Assembly (NCBI RefSeq): GCF_000429225.1
Contig: NZ_AUBL01000007.1
Location: forward strand, 1 to 64,000
Direction of reading: 5' to 3'
Origin: Actinomyces dentalis DSM 19115
GTDB lineage: Bacteria; Actinomycetota; Actinomycetes; Actinomycetales; Actinomycetaceae
DNA: 64,000 bases
This document shows positions 36,529 to 43,647 of the stretch, in pieces; position 1 is the stretch's first letter, and each line of letters opens with the position of its first letter. Below the pieces are notes generated by a model. It did no database searches and was not told the origin of the DNA. It saw only the letters and a program-made list of their open reading frames with translations. The position numbers and the translations under genes were made by a program.

Positions 36529-36908
36529 GTGAGAACACCGCCCCGCCGCCCGCCGCGGCCAACCCCATGGCCGCCCGGCACGAGCCCGCCCCGGCCGCCG
36601 ACCTCGACGTGGCCGCCGTCGAGGAGGCCCTGCGCGACGTCATCGACCCCGAGCTGGGCATCAACGTCGTCGACCTCGGCCTGCTCTACGGCGTGACCAT
36701 CGAGCCCGACGGCACGATCGTGCTGGACATGACGCTGACGACGGCCGCCTGCCCGCTGACCGACCTCATCGAGGAGCAGGCCCAGCAGGCCCTGGCCCTC
36801 ATCGCCGACAGGGTCCGCATCCAGTGGGTGTGGCTGCCCCCGTGGGGGCCGGACAAGATCACCCCCGAGGGCCGCGAGCAGCTGCGGGCGCTGGGCTTCA
36901 ACGTCTGA
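36525..36908 (+). CDS. sufT: SufT, DUF59/MIP18-family Fe-S maturation protein
   Basis: A 127-residue protein with the DUF59 core EEALRDVIDPELGINVVDLGLLYGV and the conserved cysteine in TTAACPLTDLIEEQ. It helps cluster maturation or transfer, as Rv1466 does. The N-terminal ~28 residues are Pro/Ala-rich. It ends the suf operon; a GC-rich 166-bp gap with a 16-bp direct repeat (CGGCCCGGCCCGTCCGG at about 36913 and 36953) follows. Confidence 0.9.
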   Translation: MSENTAPPPAAANPMAARHEPAPAADLDVAAVEEALRDVIDPELGINVVDLGLLYGVTIEPDGTIVLDMTLTTAACPLTDLIEEQAQQALALIADRVRIQWVWLPPWGPDKITPEGREQLRALGFNV

Positions 36909-37062
36909 GCGCGCGGCCCGGCCCGTCCGGCGGGCGCGGGCCGGATGCCGACGGCCCGGCCCGTCCGGCCGTATACGACGGCGCCCGGCGGCCTCCGACG
37001 GCCGCCCGGCTCCGGGCGGCACGACGGCGGGCCGGCATTGGCGCGCCGTCGGCGGTCTTTGC

Positions 37063-37068
37063 TAGGGT
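37063..37068 (+). promoter_or_regulatory. -10 box for a leaderless speD-like transcript
   Basis: TAGGGT at 37063-37068 with 6 bases to the GTG at 37075. TTGGCG at 37038-37043 could be a weak -35 with a 19-bp spacer. Confidence 0.6.
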
Positions 37069-37074
37069 TCCGCT

Positions 37075-37422
37075 GTGCAACCGGCGAGTATCTGCTCCGT
37101 GGGTTTCAGGCTCAGCGGGGCTCAGTGCGACACCCTGGACGATCTGGAGGCCGTTGAGCGGGCCCTGCGCCGGGTCGCCGACGCCGCGGCGCTCACGCCG
37201 GTGGCCTCCGTCCACCACCGCTTCCAGCCCCAGGGCATCAGCGCCGTCCTCGTCCTGGCCGAGTCGCACATCGCCATCCACACCTGGCCCGAGGAGCGCA
37301 CCGCCCACGTCACGCTGACCAGCTGCCGGGACCTGCCCGCGGACACGATCGTGTCCGTCTCCCGCCTGCTCAAGGGGGACCTGGGCGCCGGGACGGTCGT
37401 CAGCGGGACGGTGGTCGTGTGA
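37075..37422 (+). CDS. speD: S-adenosylmethionine decarboxylase-like proenzyme (SpeD family)
   Basis: A 115-residue class 1b AdoMetDC-like protein. The self-cleavage site is LAE63-S64HIAIHTWPE, where S64 would give the pyruvoyl group; H69 and C84 (LTSC) sit at the same spacing as in Thermotoga SpeD. It should decarboxylate S-adenosylmethionine, or a related substrate, to supply aminopropyl groups. It starts with GTG without ribosome site. The next gene overlaps by 4 bases, and the operon ends in a SpeE-like protein, so the two enzymes are probably consecutive steps. Confidence 0.85.
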   Translation: MQPASICSVGFRLSGAQCDTLDDLEAVERALRRVADAAALTPVASVHHRFQPQGISAVLVLAESHIAIHTWPEERTAHVTLTSCRDLPADTIVSVSRLLKGDLGAGTVVSGTVVV

Positions 37423-38162
37423 GCGCCGGCATGCGCGCCCGGCTGAGTCCCGGCGAGCAGCTGCGGGGCGAGGGCAGGCCGCTGAGCGTCACGGGGTGCC
37501 TGCTGTTCAAGGAGTGGGACCCCGAGGACCGCAGGCACTACTTCTGGGAGGAGTGGCAGCTGTCGGGGATGGACGACTACGACACCTGGGTCGAGCTCGA
37601 CCACTACGACGGGCGCGTCTACCTCTACGAGCCGCTGCGCTTCGTCGAGCAGCTCGACCCCGGCTCGCTCCACCCGGGCCAGATCCTGACCCTGACCAGC
37701 GGGACCGACGTCTACGCCGCCCGGGTCGTCGAGCTGGGCGCGGGGGTGCTGCACGAGACGGCGGGCACCACCAGCTGCAGCCTCGCCCGGGGCGAGGAGA
37801 TGGGCTACGCCGAGGTGGAGCTGACCGACGCCCGGGGCGCGACGAGCCGGGTCACCTTCGACAGCCACGGCTACCGCGACCTCGTGTCCTACCGCAAGCG
37901 CAGGCTCGGCCGCGCCGAGCAGCGCCGACTGTTCGGCAAGGCGATCGCAGCCGCGGCGCCGATGACGCGGCCGGGGTCGGGGTCGGACCAGTCGGTGAAC
38001 TCGGGCATCGTCTGGGTCATGGTGATGCTGGTGATCATGATCGTCATCATCGCCATCGCCCACCACGCCGACGGCAGCGGGTCGGACGGATCGGGCGGCG
38101 GCGGGTCGGGCGGCGTGGTGCGCCCCGTCTACGGCGGGGGCGGCGGCGGTGTCGGCAAGTAG
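37419..38162 (+). CDS. DUF4178-like protein with a C-terminal membrane anchor
   Basis: A 247-residue protein. The N-terminal ~180 residues are soluble and beta-rich (FKEWDPEDRRHYFWEEWQL, WVELDHYDGRVYLYEP), consistent with DUF4178. One transmembrane helix follows (WVMVMLVIMIVIIAIAHHA, ~residues 199-217) and then a Gly/Ser-rich tail. GTGA overlap with the speD-like gene shows coupling. DUF4178, DUF350, SpeD-like and SpeE-like genes occur together in other bacteria; the joint role is unsettled. Confidence 0.72.
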   Translation: MSAGMRARLSPGEQLRGEGRPLSVTGCLLFKEWDPEDRRHYFWEEWQLSGMDDYDTWVELDHYDGRVYLYEPLRFVEQLDPGSLHPGQILTLTSGTDVYAARVVELGAGVLHETAGTTSCSLARGEEMGYAEVELTDARGATSRVTFDSHGYRDLVSYRKRRLGRAEQRRLFGKAIAAAAPMTRPGSGSDQSVNSGIVWVMVMLVIMIVIIAIAHHADGSGSDGSGGGGSGGVVRPVYGGGGGGVGK

Positions 38163-38175
38163 CGCAGGAGGAATG

Positions 38176-38439
38176 ATGCACGCACTGCACGCACTGGCGG
38201 TCATGGCGGAGGGGCCGAGGGCGGCGAGCGGCCTGGACGCGCTGTCCCTGGCGGGCACCGTGGCCTACGCGATCCTGGGGGTGCTCCTGCTCATGGTCTT
38301 CGCCTGGGCGATCAACACGATCTTCAAACTCGACCTGCGCCGCGAGCTCATCGAGGACCAGAACATCGGCCTCGGACTGGCCTTCGCGGGCACGGCCATC
38401 GCCATCGCCATCATCATCGCGGCGACCATTGTCTCCTGA
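38176..38439 (+). CDS. DUF350 family small membrane protein
   Basis: An 87-residue protein with two hydrophobic helices, LAGTVAYAILGVLLLMVFAWAI-type and the C-terminal AFAGTAIAIAIIIAATIV, plus the conserved KLDLRRELIEDQNIGLGLAF between them, which marks DUF350. AGGAGG at 38166-38171 fits the second of two adjacent ATGs (38176, spacing 4) better than the first (38173, spacing 1). It overlaps the start of the SpeE-like gene. Confidence 0.75.
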   Translation: MHALHALAVMAEGPRAASGLDALSLAGTVAYAILGVLLLMVFAWAINTIFKLDLRRELIEDQNIGLGLAFAGTAIAIAIIIAATIVS

Positions 38440-40057
38440 GTCTCCCGAGCCCACCGAGCCGGCCCCCGAGTCCTCCGAGCCGGCCCTGGAGCCGGGGCGC
38501 CCCGCGGGCCGGACGCCCCCCGCGCAGGAGCGCCCCGCGGGCCGGGCCCGGCGCCGCCGGAGCACCGCGCTGTTCGCGGCGGCCCTCCTGGTCGCCGTCG
38601 GCGGGCTCATCTACGAGCTCATCCTGGGCACAGCGGCCTCCTACCTCATCGGCGACTCGGTGCTCAGCTTCAGCCTGGCCACCGGCATCACGCTGTTCGG
38701 CATGGGGGTCGGCTCGCTGCTGGCCGGCCGCCTGCGCGGACGCCCCGCCACCGTCTTCGCCGCCAACGAGATCCTCCTGGGCCTGGTGGGCGGCAACTCG
38801 GTCCTCATCCTCTACGCCGCCTTCGGGCTCACCCGCATCCACTGGTGGGTCTTCAGCGCCGTCAGCCTGCTCATCGGCATCCTCATCGGCCTGGAGATCC
38901 CGCTGCTGATCAAGACCTTCGCCCAGTTCGGCCGCGGCTCGAGCGTCGAGCTGCTCAGCCGGGTCCTGGCGCTGGACTACTTCGGCGCGCTCGTCGCCTC
39001 GCTGATCTTCCCCCTCGTGCTCCTGCCGCAGCTGGGGCTCCTGCGGGGCGCCTACCTCGTCGGGGCGCTCAACGTGGCCGTGGCCATGGTGGTGCTCAGG
39101 CACGTCGACGCGCCCCGCCGGCTGGTGGCCGCCGGGGCGGCGGCGGTCGTGGTGCTCATGGCGCTGTTCTGCGGCGCCGGCCACCTCGAGCGCGGCATCG
39201 ACGCCAGGACCTACGGCGACCCGATCATCTACTACGAGCAGAGCCAGTACCAGAAGATCGTCCTGACCCAGTACGGCCGGGACATGCGCCTGTACCTCAA
39301 CGGGCAGCTGCAATTCTCCAGCCTGGACGAGGCCCGCTACCACGAGACGCTCGCCGCCGCCGCCATGACCTCGGTGGACCGCCCGGCCCGGATCCTCATC
39401 CTGGGCGGCGGGGACGGGCTCCTGGCGCGGGAGGTGCTGCGCTACCCCGACGTCGAGCAGGTCACCGTGGTGGACATCGACCCGGCCGTCACCGACCTGG
39501 CCGCGACCAACCCCCGCCTGGTCGAGCTCAACGGCGGATCCCTGAACGACCCGCGGGTGCACGTGGTCAACCGGGACGCCTTCGGCTTCACCGCCGAGGG
39601 CGGGCGGACCTACGACGTCGTGCTCATCGACCTGGTCGACCCGTCCAACGAGAAACCGGCCAAGCTCTACTCCGTCGAGTTCTACCGCCGGGTGGAGGCC
39701 CTTCTGAGCGAGAAGGGGGTCATGGTCACCCAGGCGACATCCTCGTTCTTCTCCCCCCGCGCCTTCTCCACGGTGGCCAGCACTGTCGCGGCGGGGCAGC
39801 CCGACAGCCGGGTCCTCCCGTTCGCGGTCAATGTGCCCTCGTTCGGGGAGTGGGGCTTCGTCCTGTCGACCAGGGCGCCGGACCTGGTCCTGTCCCATCC
39901 CCTGCCGGGCGGCCTGAGGTACCAGACCATGGAGGAGATGCGCTTCATCGTGCTCGACCACCCCGCCCGGACCAGCCCGATGGAGCCCTCCACGCTCCTG
40001 CACCCCACGATCGTGCAGGTCTACAACGACGACATGGCCCAGTGGCGCTACTCCTGA
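38429..40057 (+). CDS. Membrane-embedded spermidine synthase-like protein
   Basis: A 542-residue protein with two parts. Residues ~45-255 form about seven transmembrane helices of the kind fused to some bacterial spermidine synthases. Residues ~270-500 are a Rossmann-fold aminopropyltransferase-like domain with ILILGGGDGLLAREVLRY, VDIDPAVTDLA and the catalytic-loop VVLIDLVDPSNE. The start is TTG at 38429, overlapping the DUF350 gene. The product could be an aminopropylated polyamine or lipid made at the membrane; no classical polyamine precursor gene (speA, speB or speC type) is in the window. A related gene pair is Rv2600-Rv2601. Confidence 0.78.
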   Translation: MSPESPEPTEPAPESSEPALEPGRPAGRTPPAQERPAGRARRRRSTALFAAALLVAVGGLIYELILGTAASYLIGDSVLSFSLATGITLFGMGVGSLLAGRLRGRPATVFAANEILLGLVGGNSVLILYAAFGLTRIHWWVFSAVSLLIGILIGLEIPLLIKTFAQFGRGSSVELLSRVLALDYFGALVASLIFPLVLLPQLGLLRGAYLVGALNVAVAMVVLRHVDAPRRLVAAGAAAVVVLMALFCGAGHLERGIDARTYGDPIIYYEQSQYQKIVLTQYGRDMRLYLNGQLQFSSLDEARYHETLAAAAMTSVDRPARILILGGGDGLLAREVLRYPDVEQVTVVDIDPAVTDLAATNPRLVELNGGSLNDPRVHVVNRDAFGFTAEGGRTYDVVLIDLVDPSNEKPAKLYSVEFYRRVEALLSEKGVMVTQATSSFFSPRAFSTVASTVAAGQPDSRVLPFAVNVPSFGEWGFVLSTRAPDLVLSHPLPGGLRYQTMEEMRFIVLDHPARTSPMEPSTLLHPTIVQVYNDDMAQWRYS

Positions 40058-40198
40058 CCGCTGGCGGCCGACCGCCGGCGGCCGAGTCCCGCCGGGTTTT
40101 GTCGGCCCCGCTGGCGGCTGACTGCCGGGTCCCGCCGGCCCCACTGGTTCCACCGGCCCCACTGGCCCCGCCGCGACGCCGCAAGGCCTCTCCCGACT

Positions 40199-40275
40199 TC
40201 CGCGAACGCGCAGGTTTCCAGTCGAACGCGCGGGCGGGAGATGCGCGTTCGACTGGAAACCTGCGCGTTCGCGGA
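40199..40275. repeat. 33-bp perfect inverted repeat with 11-nt loop
   Basis: Left arm 40199-40231, right arm 40243-40275. The arms contain CGCGAACGCGCAGGTTTCCA and its complement. A 27-bp piece of the right arm and its flank (40254-40280) recurs at 40315-40341, giving three copies in two orientations. It may terminate transcription from both sides, but its length and the third copy suggest a mobile or regulatory repeat. Confidence 0.85.
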
Positions 40276-40380
40276 GAACGGTCGCCGGCTGGCGTCCCGC
40301 TCGGCGGCCCGGCGTGGAAACCTGCGCGTTCGCGGAGAACGACGGGGGCGGAGCCGGTCGACCGACCGCAGGTCGCGCAA

Positions 40381-40423
40381 CTTCCGCCGGTTTCGCGCGT
40401 CACTTCCTCCGGTTTCGGCGAGG
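40381..40423 (-). repeat. Stop-proximal repeat element, copy 1
   Basis: Two tandem half-units of about 21 bp each containing TCCGCCGGT or TCCTCCGGT then TTTCG. It begins 3 bases after the stop of the minus-strand gene at 40426-40848. Other copies are at 42505, 52641 and 55644. Confidence 0.6.
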
Positions 40424-40425
40424 GG

Positions 40426-40848
40426 TCAGTTCCGGACCCTGATGGTCAGCCAGGCGGCGAGGCCGACGACCGGCACGGCGCCGATCAGCTTCACGAGCAC
40501 CTCCGTGTCCGGGAGGGCGAAGATGTAGACCACCGACGTCAGCGCCGCCGCCCAGACGGCGACGATGGTGCAGGCGCTCGGCAGCCCCGGGATCAGGAGC
40601 GCCCCGATCACGAGCAGGACCATCCCGCCGGTGGCGAAGGACATGAAATCGGGGTTCATCACGTCGACGGGCCCCTGCGCGCCTCCCCAGATCACGGTCA
40701 GGACGCCGCACACCGCCAGGCAGATCCCGGTGATGCCGCGACCGCTCATGGCCGTTCCGCTCCTGGTCCTCCCGCCCATGGTCGTGCCGCTCCCGGTCGC
40801 TCCGCTCCTCATGCTCTCGTCCGCGCCCGTTCCGCGCCTCGCGCTCAT
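40426..40848 (-). CDS. Small integral membrane protein, function unknown
   Basis: A 140-residue protein. The first ~40 residues are Gly/Ser/Thr/Arg-rich with repeated RSGT/GSGT-like words, then about four hydrophobic helices (ITGICLAVCGVLTVIWGGA, FMSFATGGMVLLVIGALLI, STIVAVWAAALTSVVYIFA-like, IGAVPVVGLAAWLTI). I do not recognise a family. AAGGAG lies 8 bases before the ATG at 40848. It is 28 bases downstream of the flavodoxin gene on the same strand, so the two probably form an operon. Confidence 0.65.
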   Translation of the reverse strand: MSARRGTGADESMRSGATGSGTTMGGRTRSGTAMSGRGITGICLAVCGVLTVIWGGAQGPVDVMNPDFMSFATGGMVLLVIGALLIPGLPSACTIVAVWAAALTSVVYIFALPDTEVLVKLIGAVPVVGLAAWLTIRVRN

Positions 40849-40876
40849 CGTCCGTCTCCTTCCGTTCGTTCTTCTC

Positions 40877-41431
40877 TCACCGACCGGCGCCCGGGCCAGC
40901 CTGGCCGGTCTGCGCGACCTGCGCGCCGGCCCACTCGCGCCCCCAGGCGCGGGCGGCCGCCTCCTCGCCGTCGGCCAGCGGGCCACGGCTCGAGTCGACG
41001 ACGAAGCTCCTGACGGCCGGCTCACCCCGGCCCGCCCGCCGCAGCGTCTTGGCGATCGCCCCGGCCGCCGAGCCGCTCAACCAGTTCCTCGCGGTGACCG
41101 TGTCGAAGATGGCCACACGGGTGCGGGCCGGGATCGACGCCGTCGCCAGCCACTCGCGCACACCTCCGTCCCCGACCGCCGCCGTCGCCCCCTGTCTGCG
41201 TGCCGCCGCCCGGCTGCCGGCGGTCGGCAGGCCCCGGTTGTGGGTGGGGGCACCCAGGACGAGCAGGTCGAGGTCCGCGGGCGGGGCGCCGGCCCGGTCG
41301 GCGTCGAGGACGGAGGCCCGCACTCCGGCGTCGGCCAGCCCGGCGGCGACGGCCCGGGCGATGGTGCGGGTATTGCCGAAGTGCGATTCGACGATCACGA
41401 GTGCCGTCGCTGCCGTCGTCGCTGCGGTCAT
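40877..41431 (-). CDS. Flavodoxin-family protein
   Basis: A 184-residue flavodoxin-like protein. The FMN phosphate loop is ESHFGNTRTIARAVAAGL (residues ~13-30), followed by LLVLGAPTHNRGLPTAGSR, which corresponds to the second FMN-binding loop. An AGGAGG ribosome site precedes the ATG at 41431. It may be an electron carrier or a menaquinone-dependent oxidoreductase-like protein; no dedicated partner is nearby except the small membrane protein downstream. Confidence 0.8.
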   Translation of the reverse strand: MTAATTAATALVIVESHFGNTRTIARAVAAGLADAGVRASVLDADRAGAPPADLDLLVLGAPTHNRGLPTAGSRAAARRQGATAAVGDGGVREWLATASIPARTRVAIFDTVTARNWLSGSAAGAIAKTLRRAGRGEPAVRSFVVDSSRGPLADGEEAAARAWGREWAGAQVAQTGQAGPGAGR

Positions 41432-41569
41432 GGTGTCCTCCTGAGTGCGGGTGCCATGACCGCAGCCTGAGGTGTGACGCGACGTCGCACGCAAGCGGAG
41501 CCGGTGAATCCGACCGGACTGACGGGGCGGCTCGGTGACCCGGCGTCCGGTCCGGCGCCGCTGCCCGCG

Positions 41570-41659
41570 AGATCGCCGGGTAACCGCCGAGATCGTCACT
41601 TGACCCGCGAGCACGTCTGCTAGAGGTACGTTCTCGCGGATCAAGTGACGATCTCGCGC
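41570..41659. repeat. Dispersed palindromic element, copy X
   Basis: Arms 41590-41617 and 41629-41656 (28 bp) match at 26 positions in inverted orientation around an 11-bp loop. The central 41 bp (41596-41636) recur inverted at 56968-57008 with 39 identities. Confidence 0.8.
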
Positions 41660-41907
41660 GTCGCGGGGCGCGTCTACGGGCGGCCCAGGGCGCACGGGCG
41701 GGGCGGGGGCGCGCGTCCTCGCGGGCCGGGCGGCGCTCCCGTGGGCCCCATCCGACCGTGAGGATCGCGTCGCCGTCGTCCGACCGGGGGCGTGACGTCC
41801 CGGCGGACCCCGTCCGGTCGTCAGGGGCCCGCCTGGTCGTCGGGGTGCTCGTCGTGGTCGCCGTCAGACGGGTGGCGTCCTCGTCCCGGGGGCCCGCGGC
41901 GGCGCGG

Positions 41908-42031
41908 GTTGTCCAAATCTGTTGCAAAGGCCCGGATCCCGTCGAAGTGCCGGAAGCGAATCGTTGATATTCCGCGCTTCTTCTCGGGGCCGATCCCGGC
42001 CCGGGGCGCCTTTGCAACAGATTTGGACAAC
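41908..42031. repeat. 124-bp element with perfect 24-bp terminal inverted repeats
   Basis: Left end 41908-41931 begins GTTGTCCAAATCTGTTGCAA; the right end 42008-42031 is its exact reverse complement. The ends are clearly more AT-rich than the surroundings. The 76-bp interior has no open frame of note. No target-site duplication is evident. It looks like a miniature inverted-repeat element or a protein-binding site pair. Confidence 0.75.
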
Positions 42032-42302
42032 TGCCCGCCCCGAGTCGTCCCAGGAGCCCCATGCGCACCACCGCGCCGGCGCCCCTGCGACGGCGAACCC
42101 GGATGAGGGCGGCGGGGCCCTCCGGGGCGGCGCGCCGGGCCGGTTCGGGCACCCCCGCCCCGCCGGTCGTCCCCGCGACGGGGCCGGCGGCGCTCGACGA
42201 GCGCGCCCGGCGCCCCCGTCCCGCCGGTCGTCTTGCATGGCGGGACGGCGTCTCGCATGTCGTGACGCCGCCGACCCGGGATCCGTCCGCTGCGCTCTTT
42301 TC

Positions 42303-42384
42303 CGTCCGCTACGCCCCTTCACTCTCCGCTACGCCCCTTTTTCCCGTACAGCGGAGGGTGAAGGGGCGTAGTAGAGGGCGGACG
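42303..42384. repeat. Long imperfect hairpin
   Basis: The left strand 42303-42330 (CGTCCGCTACGCCCCTTCAC then TCTCCGCT) pairs with 42350-42384, with a six-base bulge and one mismatch. The half-word CTACGCCCCTT also recurs at about 42330-42340. Possible terminator or repeat relic. Confidence 0.6.
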
Positions 42385-42504
42385 GGCGCGGCGGGGGAGA
42401 AGCCGAGGGGTTGGACATGGGGTCGGATTATGTTGGGGTGGACGGGCGCGGCGAGGGCGAAGGGGCGCGGCGGTCGATCACCCGACGCACCGAATCGCAA
42501 GTCA

Positions 42505-42546
42505 TATCCGCCGGTCTCGCGTGATTTTCCGCCGGTTCCGCGAGTT
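42505..42546 (-). repeat. Stop-proximal repeat element, copy 2
   Basis: TATCCGCCGGTCTCGCG and TTTCCGCCGGTTCCGCG in tandem, ending at the stop codon of the minus-strand metallopeptidase gene (42545). Confidence 0.6.
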
Positions 42547-43447
42547 ACAGCTCGGAGCCGGAGACCGCGAAGGTGTCGCACTGCGCCAGCGAGCCGGAGT
42601 CCATGCCCGTGGTGAACCACCGCACCCGCTGCTCCGACGAGCCGTGCGTCCAGGTGTCGGAGTCGACCCCGCTGCCCGAGCGCTGCTGGATGTGGTCGTC
42701 GCCCACGGCCGCGGCGGCGTCGAGCGCCGTCTGGACCTCCTCCCGCGTCGGCTCGACGAGGAAGGGCGTGCCCGTGTCGGGGTCCGCCGTCGTCGCGGCG
42801 TAGTGGACCCACACCCCGGCGTAGCAGTCCGCCTGCAGCTCCACGCGCACCGAGTCCGAGGTCGCGCCGGCCCCGGCCCGGTCGGCGCGGTTCATGACGC
42901 CCAGCAGGTTCTGAATGTGGTGGCCGAACTCGTGGGCGACGATGTACTCCTCGGCCAGCGGGGTGTCCGTCGCCCCCAGGGTCGACTCCATCTGCGAGAA
43001 GAAGCTCATGTCCAGGTAGACCGTCGAGTCGCCCGGGCAGTAGAAGGGCCCCACCGCCGAGGAGGCGTTCCCGCAGGCCGTGGACACCCGGGCGCCGTCC
43101 CACAGCACGAACCCCGGCTTCTGGTAGGTGGCGCCCCCCTGTGCGGGCAGCTGCTCGCCCCACACGGCGTCCAGCGACTCCGCCACCGCCACCATGCGGC
43201 ACTGGGTGTACTCATTGGCCGAGGCGCCGTCGTCGCACACGGACATGTCGATATTCGACGACGTCGCGTAGGAGCCCGCCGACCCCGCGCTCGAGCCGAG
43301 CAGGCCGCTGAGGTCCAGCCCCGTCAGGCGCGAGACGAGGAGGACGGCGATGACGGCCACGATCGAGCCGCCCCCGATCAGCGCGCCCCGGCCGCCGCGG
43401 GTGCTCACCCGCTTGGAATCGATCTTGATATCGCGGTTGAAGGACAT
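42545..43447 (-). CDS. YpfJ-type neutral zinc metallopeptidase, membrane-anchored
   Basis: A 300-residue protein of the PF04228 family. One N-terminal membrane helix (ALIGGGSIVAVIAVLLVSRL, ~residues 22-41) is followed by an extracytoplasmic domain. The zinc site AHEFGHHIQNLLG and the distal ELQADCYAG motif are intact, as are paired cysteines (SVCDDG, TQCRM, STACGN, FYCPGD). The substrate is unknown. The start MSFNRDIKIDSKRV is typical of the family. The stop codon lies inside a stop-proximal repeat. Confidence 0.88.
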   Translation of the reverse strand: MSFNRDIKIDSKRVSTRGGRGALIGGGSIVAVIAVLLVSRLTGLDLSGLLGSSAGSAGSYATSSNIDMSVCDDGASANEYTQCRMVAVAESLDAVWGEQLPAQGGATYQKPGFVLWDGARVSTACGNASSAVGPFYCPGDSTVYLDMSFFSQMESTLGATDTPLAEEYIVAHEFGHHIQNLLGVMNRADRAGAGATSDSVRVELQADCYAGVWVHYAATTADPDTGTPFLVEPTREEVQTALDAAAAVGDDHIQQRSGSGVDSDTWTHGSSEQRVRWFTTGMDSGSLAQCDTFAVSGSEL

Positions 43448-43634
43448 GTCGGCCTCATGGGGTCGAAGGGACGTGATGCGCCCAGCGTAGTGCCGCCGGC
43501 CCGGTGTGATCGAGCGCGCCGCCGCGGGGCCGTTCAGCGCATCGCCAGATGGGGGGCGCCCGGCGCGCCGTCGGATGCGCCGCGGACGACGCCGCCCAGC
43601 GCGCCGCCGCCGGGTGGGGCGACCCGCGACCGAG

Positions 43635-43640
43635 TACTGT
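43635..43640 (+). promoter_or_regulatory. -10 box for a leaderless pyrD transcript
   Basis: TACTGT at 43635-43640, 7 bases before the GTG at 43648. No -35 consensus or Shine-Dalgarno sequence is obvious. The gap from 43448 holds no gene. Confidence 0.5.
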
Positions 43641-43647
43641 TGGGCGC

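Larger units (their letters stand above)
40058..40425. other. Non-coding gap with inverted and direct repeats
   Basis: No gene is seen between the convergent speE-like and small membrane protein genes. It holds two imperfect copies of GCTGGCGGCCGAC-type sequence (about 40061 and 40110), the 33-bp inverted repeat at 40199-40275, its third half-copy at 40315-40341, and a stop-codon-proximal element at 40381-40423. Confidence 0.7.
41432..42544. other. 1.1-kb non-coding gap rich in repeats
   Basis: No credible gene on either strand: open frames here have no ribosome sites and no recognisable domains. The gap holds an ~90-bp palindrome (41570-41659), a 124-bp element with 24-bp terminal inverted repeats (41908-42031), a long hairpin (42303-42384) and a stop-proximal repeat (42505-42546). 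Confidence 0.65.

Noticed and set aside
41908-42031. Full insertion sequence
   Set aside because: The interior is only 76 bp and encodes no transposase; at most it is a miniature element.
40199-42384. CRISPR array
   Set aside because: Repeats are few, inverted or of unequal spacing, with no regular spacers and no cas genes.
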